A program made the position numbers and the translations under genes. This document shows positions 13,201 to 24,312 of a DNA stretch of 64,000 nt, piece by piece; positions within the stretch are counted from its first letter, which is position 1; every line of letters starts with the position of its first letter. The stretch covers positions 4,936,381 to 5,000,380 of the forward strand of contig NC_091876.1 in NCBI RefSeq assembly GCF_019399895.1, read 5' to 3'. The notes under the pieces were generated by a model. That model had not been told where the DNA came from, did not search any database, and saw nothing but the letters and a program-made list of their open reading frames with translations. This stretch comes from Cardiocondyla obscurior (taxonomy: Eukaryota; Arthropoda; Insecta; Hymenoptera; Formicidae).

Positions 13201-16200
13201 AGGAATTTATTTCTAAATGAATGGCAGATGAAGAACAGGCGTCTTCGGTTGAGAAACCGAAAGTAACGTTATTTGTCTGCAGCACAACGGACGGCGCCGA
13301 TGCATTCGCCGAAAGTAATTCCTCTTCGATTTGTCAGCGCGGGGTAAAAAGTTATTTCATCTTAAAGATCTATCGGCGCTGTTGTGCCGCGCGAATTGCG
13401 AAGCACAATACTTTCGAAATACACTTTCGAAAAATAAAAGAATAAGTCATTAAAGTACAAACCGATGTAGAAGGTGAGAACGATAAAGAAGAAGAGCGCT
13501 TCGGAAAAATACGGCTACCGGGATACGATTTATCGGCGGGGCCCCGAGGAAAGAAAAAAGTCTTTGTAGAATAGATAGTGACAAGGGTTCGCGTCGGGGG
13601 TGGCGGAGAGCAGATTGGGAAGAGAAAGAGAGACGGGGAACCCGGGCGGAAGGGACGGCGGAGGGGAATCGGATATCGGCGTAGTTCCGTAAAGTTTCGA
13701 TAAGTCGGTCCCGAAGCGTTTACTTCCTAGTGAGCACGACTGCCGAGCGTGGGATGGAAGACTGAAGGAAGTCTAGACTTTGGAAGATCAAAAGGCATCG
13801 CCGGCCTGGAAATAACGTGGCCCTGGGTGTCTGACTTCGCAGTCGTTAAGTTTCAGAAAATTCTCCCTTGCCATTCTTCGCCTCCTTCCCTTCCGTCGAG
13901 GTTTATCTACCTTCGCTCACCATCGTTCTGGCCCCTGACGTGATTATCATTCTCTTTTTACGCGTTCGATATGCATAAGCCGCATGCGGCTCTGCGAGAA
14001 AATATTTTAATCGTTGTTAACTTTGCGTGCTGTAGGTATATATATATTTAAGGTATTTATATATAACGTATACGTTGCATTCTTGTTTTATTTGCGAAGA
14101 AATTAAAATAATTAAATTAGTATAAATACATATTATAATAATAAAAAAAAAAATCCACGTGTTTTAATAAAAAAATACTATATTTAGCTAGGTTGCGCGG
14201 CCACTCGGTACTTCGAGATTAGCGCGGAAAAAGAATTCCCGCTACGGATCTTTCTATTGCTGAGTAATCCGGTCACATAGAACACTCAGCGTGTCGCGCT
14301 GTTTCGTACTCTGAAGATTAAACGCGCTTAATCCTTTGATATTCGACCACGAGTCACTTGATACGGTAACAGTAACGTTAATCTTATTGTCTGATAAAAA
14401 AAAAAAAGGGAGACCGAGATTGCTGTTCTCTAATTAAAGCAAAAATATGAATGAGAAAGAGCAGACCCCCGGTGATACGTTGATACAACGTAATAATAAC
14501 GGATCGTTTCGCACAGACGGCGATATCTTGGCAGGGAAACGCAATCTCTCGAAAAAGGAGAAACGAGCGGCGCGTACAGCGTGAATGAACCGGTCCGCCC
14601 TTTCATTTTGTTCCGTATCTCGTGGTAGATTGTCCGTGAGATCAAAGCACGCGACTGAAACTTTGATGCGATTATACGTCCGTGTGTAAGAATCAATTGC
14701 ATCTTTTCCTCAGCGGCGAGAGCGGAGCTGGATGAGGGGGAGGTACGTTTCCCGCTCGGCCGTCCGAGAAAGAGAAGAAAACGCTCGTAGCCGCGGCGCT
14801 CGTATTAGGATTCTATTAACCCATTTTTCTCGTCTATCGCGCCGCGCGCGGGTCAAGCCACAAAAGAGAACGTTAATGACATTTCTTTTTATCTCGAGCG
14901 AGGAGGAGGGCGGTGGAGGGACGGCACGGTCCACGACGTAGCCACGGAAAAATGGCTTTGTTTCGCCGCCGGGACCGGCGGCGCAGATTGCATTCCCGAC
15001 GGAGAGTAAAGGCGCCGCGAGGGTAAGAGTGCCGATTGTTTCTTTATGACGATGTTGAGTAATCGCGGAGAAAACTTTTGCCTCGCAGCACCCTCCGCGG
15101 CGCCTTTCGCCGTCTCGGGCCCGAAGTTCACGGGGTGCACCCGGTTAGGAATACGTACAAGCGAAATTTCATTGCGGATCGGACGATTGTCCCCGATGTG
15201 CGCCGCGGTACACCTTCGACGATGCAATCGTTCCCGGTGCTTCCAGGTTGCAATTTTATCAACAACGAAAGAACGTTTCTTTAAAGCCATAGAAATTCCT
15301 TCCATTACGTACAAGCCGTTATGCTCAAAGGACATTCATTACCCCAGTTTTATTGCTAGATTTTGCCCAACGGTATCTTTTATGCTTCCACATTCTTTGG
15401 CGCAGTTTCGATTTGCAATTTTAATGGATTGGAAATATAATTGCTCGATTTGTACGCTTTATCGGACCTTCGCTGTCTTTTTAATTGATTAAGCAATCGA
15501 TTGAGCACTGAAAGCGCGCGCGTATCCCCGCCTAATATCATAGATTTCATTACGTAAATGATGTTACACTCGTATAAACGTATGCGACATTGCATTCATT
15601 AATATCAATCGCCTCAAAACGCCGCAGTTATTATCGCGTCGATTTAATATTGAAATAGCGACTCCGTACTCTCGCGCAGTTATCCCGCATAAATCGCAGA
15701 AATTATCGCATTTATACGCGTCAATATCAAGCGCTACCACAGAGAACGCACGACCGATTGTACAATTACAATAATCATCACGGCAATCTACCTTTCGCGA
15801 TTTAATCAGGAGAAACAACGTCTCCGTCTTTAATCGGGGAAGCTAGAGTGAGGCCCGCGAAACTCAATAACGCTATATACGTATTTTTATCTATACGCAA
15901 TCAATACATTCGGCTATTTCTGGCCCGATCCTCGCGATGAATCCATAAAGGGACAAAACGGTATATTCCAATAGAGCGCTAGGAAGTCAGAGCTCCGGAA
16001 TGGAAGAAGACAGGGCAAAAGGAAGGAGGAAAATGGCTTTCAATATCCCGTAAAAGGAATCGCAAAAATTCGGATATTAGCTCGCTTCACGTCGATGGTA
16101 ATCATATGTGAGGAGTCGTTCGGTCTACAAGGGCTGGGCGAGAGCGGCAAGGGTAACCACCGCGGGTGGAAGCGAGCTAGGGCTGGAAAACGACGACGTG

Positions 16201-19200
16201 AGGCGAGACGGGGCCCGGGGGTTTTGCCTTTGAGGTCCTGCCAAAGAACATTCCGTACGAAAATAAAACAAATAAATCGCATGCTTCAGACGTTTACGTA
16301 ATGGGAAACGAAATAGGATGTTGATGCGACGACTTGTTTCTCGCCGTTGCGAATGTTACGTTTGGGCGGGTATCGCCACCCGCGTGCCTTTCCGTCTGCG
16401 TGTGCGAACGCGCTCACGTTGCGTCAGGCGCGAGCTTTCAAATACGCGTCCCGCCCGGTCCGCGGCGTGGAAAAACCAGGTGCGCCACAAGGAAAAATAT
16501 CCAATCTACTCCTGTCGGTCAAAGGGAAAGTATCCCGAGCAAAAAGGACCCGGGCAGAATGACACGAGCGCGGTAACGTCGAAGTAGACGAAGGAGAGAC
16601 GGAGCTCCGGCGTCGGTGCCCGAACCAGCGCTAAAAACGTCTCTTAGTCACCTTCTTTGGCCGCCCTCGCAGTTTCAGTTTGTTGCACGTAATTTATTAC
16701 GTGTCCCGCCACCCGGGTGTGCTCGAGTTAATGCTCATCGAGACGAGCAGTCGGCGAATTATTATCATCGCTAATTGATCGCGACGCGTAACGGAATAAA
16801 TTATCGCGGGGACGCTTAATATAGCCACGCCCGGAGAATACGATTTCATTTTGTATAAATTGAAGGAAATATCGAGCCGGTAATTTTTTATTAACCGCTA
16901 TTTTACAACAATTTTAATCTTTAATTTAATCTCGCTGTCTCGTTAAAGATTTATCGCGCAAATTATTCTTATAAAATATTTATCCCTCGCTTCACCGCGC
17001 GCATCGATGACAAACGCGCCTGATAAAAAAAAGGAGGCTCTAAGCACTCTCTAGCGCGCATCGCGGGGTGTATTTTAGGCGGTAACTTTTTCTCGTCGTT
17101 CTACCCGGAGCACCTGCGTGCGCAGATCGTTACGAAAATTGCCCGCCGCGCTCATGCAGGTTTTAAAAGCTCACCCGTCGCGCGCGTTCGCGGCACGGAC
17201 TTGTTTCTTGATACCCGCAGATGCTTTTCGGTGGATTTACAGCCGACAGTACGTACGTAGGCAAGTGCTTCGGTGCCACGGTGGGTAAGGCTTTGCCCAG
17301 ATAGGGGTTTACGGTGGTGAGGCGGAGTCAGGGAGGGAAAGAGAGGAAAAAGAAAAGAGGGGTCCTTCTCCTGGCGGCAGGAGGCAGCGATAAAACCAGC
17401 ACCAAGGAGGCGCGTCGGCCGGGATGTTTTTAAAACTTACTTCTCCATCCGCACCGACACACCCACACCATTAAGAAGTACATACCAGGGATCCTCTCTT
17501 TCTCCACAATTTCTCTTCCGCTCTTCTCCGTATCCTTCTTTCGCTCTCTCGCGCTACTTCTTCTTTTCTTTTTCTTTTTTTTTTTTCTCTTTTCCGGCGA
17601 ACGGCCTGTAAAGTCTGCCGTGTACTACGTCTTTCGGCCTCACCCTGACAAGAATACACGTCACGCTCGAACAACTCACTCTTCGCGCTCTTCCTATATC
17701 TTTCCCGCCGCCTTACTTCCTACTATTTGCGCCGCGTTTCTTCCGTTCTCATTTAAGCCAACCAGACAAGAGCCCGGATTCTGCCGCGCTCCTCGCCTCT
17801 CGCGATTTTGTATCGCGCGCGAGGGGGATGTGATCCGCGAGCGGAAACCCGAAGTCGTTCGCGCGGATTTAAATATCTGAAAACGGCAGGGAAAAACGCC
17901 CTTTTCGCCACGCGTTTAGTAAGCCCTGTTTCCCTTTTTCTTTTCGCCTTCCTCCCCGCCCCCCTCGCGTCGGTCTCTCGCGCGCTAGAGCGTCAATCTC
18001 CTATCAGACGGGTCCCGGCCTCCATCGTCTTACTGTTAAAAGCCGGGCTTCTTTTCTCTCCTACTCCCAATCTCGTCTCCGCTTCCTTCCACTTTTTGCC
18101 GTCTGAAAGCCCGATAGACTTACAGTGCTGGGCTGTGCGCTTATCTTCGAGTTGCGTGCGAGTATACGCGCGAGAGAGCTTACCGGTATAAAATAGGTTG
18201 AATTTAGGCGAAGTTTGAAAGGAAACTATTAGTTCGGTTAGCAATGTTGCATTTATCTTTCGCCGGGATTTATTTTATAACTTCATACAGCGTTTACTCA
18301 CCCTTTGCTCAGCGTAATTGCAACGATTCTGCTTCCCGTGGCAAATAAAATAATTTAATAGCGAGTACTGCGAGTAATAGGTAATGCTCTTCTTTTTATT
18401 TTTTTTTTAATTACACCACGATTAATTAGATCAAGACAAATATTTTGTGAGACGCTCCGACGTAAGAATGAAACGTCGTCCTTTCGATTTTGATACCCCC
18501 GAATGCATGTTTCGCCGGCGAAGTACTTCTTAACTAGAATTTGATCGGTATTTACCTGAATTATAGTGGCAGCGCGTAGCTCAACTTTCGCGGATCCCTT
18601 TAAGTTACGTACACACAGTTAATAGATCAGAACCGCGCGATAATCGGATCCGCCGCGTCGGTGCGGCAATAACGCCGTTTCTCCCCAATCCAGGAGGGAG
18701 CTCTCATTTTTCGGCGGGCGTCTTTAATTAAGATCTCTCGCGGAAATTTCCCTGGCGTATTCTCGGTTCGACGAGGACGGGGAGGACTCATCGAACGCGC
18801 CCGCAATTCCTCGATAAACCGCGCTGAAAGGAAACTCGTTAAAACCAATCTGCCAGGGATCGGAGTCGATCGTTTTGCGCCATTCGACTGCAGCGAACGG
18901 AAAAGGGAACGAGGGATGAAAACCGAAATCAGGTGAGGGATCGTTGAGGGATAAGCAACAGACGTCGAAGAAAGACAGCGTGCAAAGGCGATTAGAAAGA
19001 GCGTTAAAAAAAAAAAAAAAAAAAGGAAAAAAAAGAACGACCGAGGTTTTATCTATACAGATACGGGACTCCGGGCAACGAATCTTATTTCTGATCGCAT
19101 CAGCGCGAGTCGTCGGAAGCGGGAAAACGCGACGATCTAATTAAAAACTTCCGGAAGTTCCGTCCGGTCTTTCACGGGGCGGTTGGCAATTGGCGCATTT

Positions 19201-20016
19201 ATCTATTCGCATAGGCGAAAAGACGAATTAAAACTGAAGAACGCACGGGAGGGTGAAGTTAGACAGCGCACTGGCTTTCTTGATTTCTACCGGGATGCTA
19301 ATGGAGAGAAAAGGGAAGAATATGCAGTCGAGAAGAAAAGGCGACTGTAGAAAGAATTCGGAGCAAAAGAATAAAAAAAAAAAAAGAAAGCGTAGAGAGA
19401 CGGTGAGAGAGAAAGAGAGAGAGAGAGAGAGGATAGGTTGATGGAAGCGAGCACTAGAAGTAGAAAGCGAGCGTGGCAGGTCCGCCAGGACGGGAGGGTA
19501 GATAATTAGACAAGAAACACAGGCTCCGGCATCATCCCTTGTTCCTCTTCATAGCCCCGACACTACTTGCTTCATCCGACTTGCTCCCCCGCTTGAACCC
19601 GTATCCTCTTTAATTAAATATAAGCGTCGGCCTATCCCCGTTTCTCAAACCGAGCACTCGCCATCTTCCCTTTACGCGGATCCTTCGGCGCTCCTGCGGA
19701 TACCAGTCATATCTACGCTCACGCGACACAGACTCACGTGTGTCTCTAAATACGCTTTGCCGACTAATTTAAATATATATTACGCAGCCGCTATTAACGT
19801 AAAATCGTAACTTCGCGAAATCACCTACAAATATTACGTTTCATTATATTTATTTTTTGGTACCGCGTATTTTGTTCTCCTTCCATTTGCTTTCGTACGA
19901 CTGCATATTTGAATATGATTTTTATATTCGACGAAATACATTTAATTATTTTATAGCGAAAAATAGTGTAAAATGATTTTCATGGATTTTTATTTGCGGG
20001 AGAATGTAGGTGTGGA
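13201..20016. other. No supportable gene; mixed intergenic DNA downstream of the 20-22 kb gene
   Basis: AT-rich patches (14030-14200, 19760-20000) and CpG-rich patches (15000-18200) alternate, with polypurine tracts at 18940-19440. Isolated donor-like sites occur (for example near 12787 and 17437), but no acceptor, exon and donor sets join into a reading frame. A short start-like frame at 13221 was considered and rejected. Confidence 0.55.
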
Positions 20017-20022
20017 TTTATT
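20017..20022 (-). terminator. Candidate polyadenylation signal for the 20-22 kb gene
   Basis: AATAAA is read on the minus strand about 140 bases after the stop codon of the secreted-protein gene. A second possible signal lies about 30 bases further downstream. The placement is right, but such hexamers are common in AT-rich DNA. Confidence 0.35.
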
Positions 20023-20163
20023 TTAATATCGTACGTTAGTAGTAATGGGCGCAAATTGTTCTGCGATTATATCAAACTAATAACTAAAGTATAATTAAGA
20101 TAATTACAGTTACATACGTTATATGACTTCCACTTTCTATCGCTGTTAGTCTTTCTCGCTTGG

Positions 20164-22244
20164 CTACTGATTACGAACTATTAACGGGAATGTCTTTCGA
20201 GTAGTTATTTGTAATACTGCAGTGCGATTTAAAGTTTCGTGCTCGCTTCGAATTACTGGCGACTTGGTAGTAACGATTGCTCTGAAAGCATGGAACGGAG
20301 CCTTGAATTTTCGATTAGCATCGCCACTTCGCTGGTTTGCTAATCCGAACAGTTGTCCGTTCTCGCGTTTTGCTGCCGTCGAGCGCGATTCCACGGTATC
20401 GTTATTTGCATGCCCAATAAATTCGTCATTAAGATCAATTTGCCTCACGGAATGCGTAACGAGGCCATTATTAATACCAGATTTCTGAATAGTATCGACT
20501 GAGTAATTATTCAATTTTTCTAAAAATACCGACGAATTTACAGCTGGATTATATTTATTATTCATGAAGTACGGCTTGATACGTATTCCTCGTAATTGTT
20601 CCTCCGGATTAAAATTAGATCCCGTTTGTAATTGGCCACGCGACGTCTCAGTTTCATTTCCTATACGTGAATTATTCAGCTCCGTGCGATCGTACTTGTT
20701 CCCGTACTCCCGATATTTTCTCGCTTTACTTACATCTTCGGGATATAAGGACGAGAGCAGCGCGTCGTTAAGATCAAACGAATCGAAACTATTTCTACGA
20801 TTAGCGTCGCGGTTATTCCAAAAAGATTCAGCGACTTCCATGTCGTCTACCGAGGTCGATAGTGCACGGTCGCTCGCGTTGGCCGCTGATAACTCGAGGA
20901 AATTCTCGATCAGTCGTCTGTGCGTGTTCAAGGAGTCGAAAACTCTGCGAAATATCCGTTGATAAGTTTGCCTGTCAGAGTTCGTGTTGTTCGAGTGTGT
21001 CGTTTGACCGGCCACGAGCCGCGGCGACGTCGGGCGGTCCGGAGAAAGAGAAATCCCGCGAAACGTAGCGGCCGCCGGATAATCCGCCGGCACCACATGA
21101 ATCAAATGCTTCTGACCTTCTTGATCGGTTCCCAGGATCAACCTCGGTTCCAATTGATTCGCTTTTTCGACGCCTTTTTCCGTGGATTGCTGTCGAGGAC
21201 TCATATTCCCGGGCTCGTGGTTCCGCTCAGTCGATTCTTCTTTCTCGGTCCTCACGGCGCTCGCGTTTTCCTGAACGGCGACGCGGTCATTGTCGGGCAG
21301 TATCTCGCGCCGGTCGATGTTCGAATCTCGTTCTTTCGACTGCCATTGATCCAGCAATCGAGGCTGACTGAGCTCGGAAGAACCATTTTCAGGCAGGAGA
21401 TTTTTCGGCTCGATGTTGCTTTCCGTTTTCACCGTCCGACCCGGCTCTTGTTCCGGCCACAGCGTCACGTAACTGTAATAATTCGGCCAGAGGCTGCTGG
21501 CGTAAAAGTGTCCGTTCGCTTGCGGCATTAGCGTCAGCTGGAAATAATGTCGCGTTGCCTTGAAATTTAACGGCGGCTTGGTCCTCCGCAGTATCCACGT
21601 GAATAAAGGATTTTTTTGCACCGCGCACGGCTCGCAATTGACGCATCCGTTCTGACACAGCATCCAGTCACCGTTCAGCAAACGATAAATATTTCCGCGC
21701 GATAGAACGATATTTTCATCGTCGTCCGAGTCAGCGGTGATCGGTTCGCCGTAGAAAGCGGATTCCAACAGGTGCTTATGGGGTATATTGATATCGATTG
21801 GCAACGGGATGACTGATTTGAGAATAATTTGACCTAGCGTGTACTCCCAGAACGGCACGAGATGCCGCGAAAGCGACGGTACCGCGAGATTGTACCGCTG
21901 CTCGTACTTCAATGAACCGCCTCGACCCAGAGCGAAAAGAAGAAACTAAAAAAGACAACTCGGGTTAAAATATGAAGGATATTTGCCCGGTGAATAATTT
22001 CGACAAATTCAAAGAGTCTGGTTAAAGTGCTCTTCGAATTTAGAATTATGAAAATTTATAAACGTCAAGCTGCACGTACGATCCGAACGGAAATTAGATT
22101 TGCCGCAAATTGACGAGCAAAAAGGACCGCCGATATTTGAGGAACGATAACGAACTAATAACGTTGAATACAAAACGACATTTCAAAAATTAAATTCTTT
22201 ACACTCACCGTCGCCATAGCGTATCTTCCTCTCGTGGTGTACAT
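20164..22244 (-). CDS. Unrecognised secreted, asparagine-rich protein (about 605 aa, two coding exons)
   Basis: Coding exon 1 is 22209-22244 and exon 2 is 20164-21945. The donor GTGAGT follows codon 12, and the acceptor (T-rich tract ending TTTTTTAG) restarts in phase 0. The first in-frame ATG after an upstream TGA is at 22244; a second ATG at 22217 gives MATFLLFALGRGG, a short hydrophobic stretch that could act as a signal peptide and would favour the inner start. The frame ends with TAG at 20164-20166. The first 160 or so residues look globular. The only four cysteines in the whole protein sit together in a C-x3-C-x2-C-x2-C cluster (residues about 109-119). The remainder is polar and probably disordered, rich in Asn, Ser, Arg and Glu, with about ten N-glycosylation sequons (for example ENGS, LNRT, VNSS, NNDT). 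This fits a secreted or extracellular protein. I do not recognise the family and assign no function. It is divergent from the DUF4795 gene about 2 kb away. Confidence 0.75.
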
Positions 22245-22494
22245 TATTTCGGTGCCGCGATCGTCGTCCGTACTGGCAAAATACCCGCGAAATCGCGAGA
22301 GGAGACAGAAAGAGTCTGTCGCTCATCCGACGGGCGAATAAATCATGAGGACGATGCCGCTTGTTATCGAAAACCAAGACGTTCGGCCGGCAAGAGTGCT
22401 GACATTACTCACGGTTAACATTCGCCCGGGCGCTCAAACAACGTAACTCAAACATCGACAACGTCGTCTCCATCATAGGTAATTTGAGAAGGCG

Positions 22495-22502
22495 TTTATA
22501 TA
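22495..22502 (-). promoter_or_regulatory. Possible TATA box for the secreted-protein gene
   Basis: TATATAAA is read on the minus strand about 250 bases upstream of the first ATG of the 20-22 kb gene. A start about 30 bases further on would give a 5' leader of some 220 bases. That leader would contain upstream ATGs, which weakens the call. Confidence 0.3.
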
Positions 22503-23646
22503 AAACGTGCTGCCGCTGAATCACTCCCGTATAGAACGATATTCGAAATATATACATAGAATCCCGTCTATATTTTACGAAATACCTCGACGGCGAAGGA
22601 ACGTGAAAAAGAAATATATTTCTCTTTAAGAATAAATTAATTCTTTTCCCTCTTGATTGTTCTCGCTGGTGTGACAGGAAAGAATTCTAGCTCAACTGTT
22701 TAAAGATTACGTCGCCGGCGGGCGAACCTTTTTTTTCCCTCCCCCTCCCGAGTTGAGAAATATTTGCAGTCGAAACTGTGCGGGGTTATTTAATCTCATT
22801 AATTTCTATGTTTAATCTGGGATAACTTTATTTCCATTGTCGTCTCTGGTTCGCGTATAAACCGATTAGGAAGTACGGCGATTTTAATTTATCTCCTCGA
22901 TACGAGAGGATTTATCATCGTCGCCGTGGATGGATGTGCGAGAGAGTATAAATACACGATCGAGCTGACGTTGATCGTATCTGTCTAACGGAAACGCTCG
23001 AGAATATCATATCCGGGAACTCGATAAAATATATACGATTCGATGTAATCTCTGCGGCGGTGTAGCCTAGGTTGATTCTATTTCATGTTTCGGTCTATCG
23101 GCCACGTGTAGTTAGATAAACCCGAGCCTGTTTGTGGAGAAACGACGCGCGGTGAATTACTGTTTCATTAACCCGTTCGTATCAATGACATTTCATCAAC
23201 AACGCGGAATGATTGAAAAATATACCGCACCCCGATCGCGGCCGATATTTTATTTATCATTCCACGCGTTCTTGCGCGTCGTTTAAAAATGTATTTTTTT
23301 AAAACCGTGTTTTAATATTAGTCATTTTAAATTGTTATATATAAAACGTATGAAAAATTAATGAAAATTAATAATGATCAGCCAACATGCTCTGTTTGGA
23401 TAAACTCATTTTAAAACAAATAAAAAGTCCGGAATATTTAATGGAATCTTAAACGGATTATTTTATTTGTGCGAAAAAAAAAAATATAAAAAATATGTTG
23501 AAGAATAACAAAGAGATTTTATAAATCCTATATAAAAAAGCGTGTCACTCACCAATTTTTTAAGATAGGATAAATAATGTAATGTAAATTTTTAATGTGC
23601 GATGCAGCAAAAATTTTCCGTCCCACTTAAACAGACTGCGGACTGT

Positions 23647-23686
23647 CGGTTGTATATACTTTTAATATTTTCTTTATATACAACCG
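23647..23686. repeat. Perfect inverted repeat (12-bp stem, 16-nt loop)
   Basis: CGGTTGTATATA at 23647-23658 is exactly complementary to TATATACAACCG at 23675-23686. It lies about 630 bases upstream of the DUF4795 gene start and could be a cruciform, a MITE end, or a hairpin in an upstream transcript. Confidence 0.65.
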
Positions 23687-24000
23687 GTGTGGTTAAAAAT
23701 TTTTTATGCATTTCACATCATTTCCCTGAAAGAAATATATATTAGTACAAATATATATAAAAATATATAAATATACATAAAATATATATAATAAAACAAT
23801 TAAATAAAGAATTTGTAAAAAAAAAGCATGCGACTTGCCAATCTGCATGAGCTTTAGCGAAGTTGTTAAGTTCTGCCGGTGACTGTAACATAAAATGAAA
23901 CATATTAATGTAGACATCTTAGTATTTAAATTAATATAAAGGTAAAGCTTTATTTTTATAAAGATTTTATAAAAAAGAATTAATTCTCATTTAAAAGTTG

Positions 24001-24050
24001 TTCCGTAGCGCGCACATGGTTTCTTCTAGTTATTTAAAAACTTTTAATAA
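24001..24050 (+). repeat. Dispersed repeat, copy 2
   Basis: The core at 24008-24029 (AGCGCGCACATGGTTTCTTC then TA) matches the copies at 7861-7880 and 46357-46377 apart from a few changes, and is likewise followed by an A-rich stretch. Confidence 0.4.
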
Positions 24051-24312
24051 ACTAAACAAAAGTGTTGCGAATACCTTCCATGGGGGCACGCTACTTGTCG
24101 ATCATATTTGTGGCGCCAACTGTAAGAATGCGAACGCAACTTCACTACCCTTAAATGATCGGATAAGGGATGAATGTAGGAACAGAGATCGATTAATATT
24201 CAAAATTGACAATTCAACATCTCTCGTCTTAACCGCATTCTTCTTTAACATGATAACAAATTAAATATAATTATGATTTCCATGTGACTCTTGAAAGAAA
24301 TTATTATATAAA

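Larger units (their letters stand above)
22509..24312. other. Divergent intergenic region between two genes
   Basis: This mostly AT-rich DNA separates the minus-strand secreted-protein gene from the plus-strand DUF4795 gene. It should hold both promoters. I see a TATA-like element on the minus side, a perfect inverted repeat at 23647-23686 and a dispersed-repeat copy near 24005. No clear TATA or initiator is visible for the plus gene. A minus-strand frame (23693-23917) and a plus-strand frame (23998-24264) look like chance AT-rich ORFs. Confidence 0.6.

Noticed and set aside
13221..13445. Frame starting MADEEQASSVEKPKVTLFV
   Set aside because: The start looks gene-like and a weak donor (GTAATT) follows, but no downstream exon joins and the rest of the frame looks random.
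14889..15492. Two 148-codon frames on opposite strands
   Set aside because: Mutual overlap in GC-rich DNA, no motifs and no splice structure: typical chance ORFs.
23998..24264. 88-codon plus-strand frame just before the DUF4795 gene
   Set aside because: Starts in a dispersed-repeat copy, does not join the gene, and has no family features.
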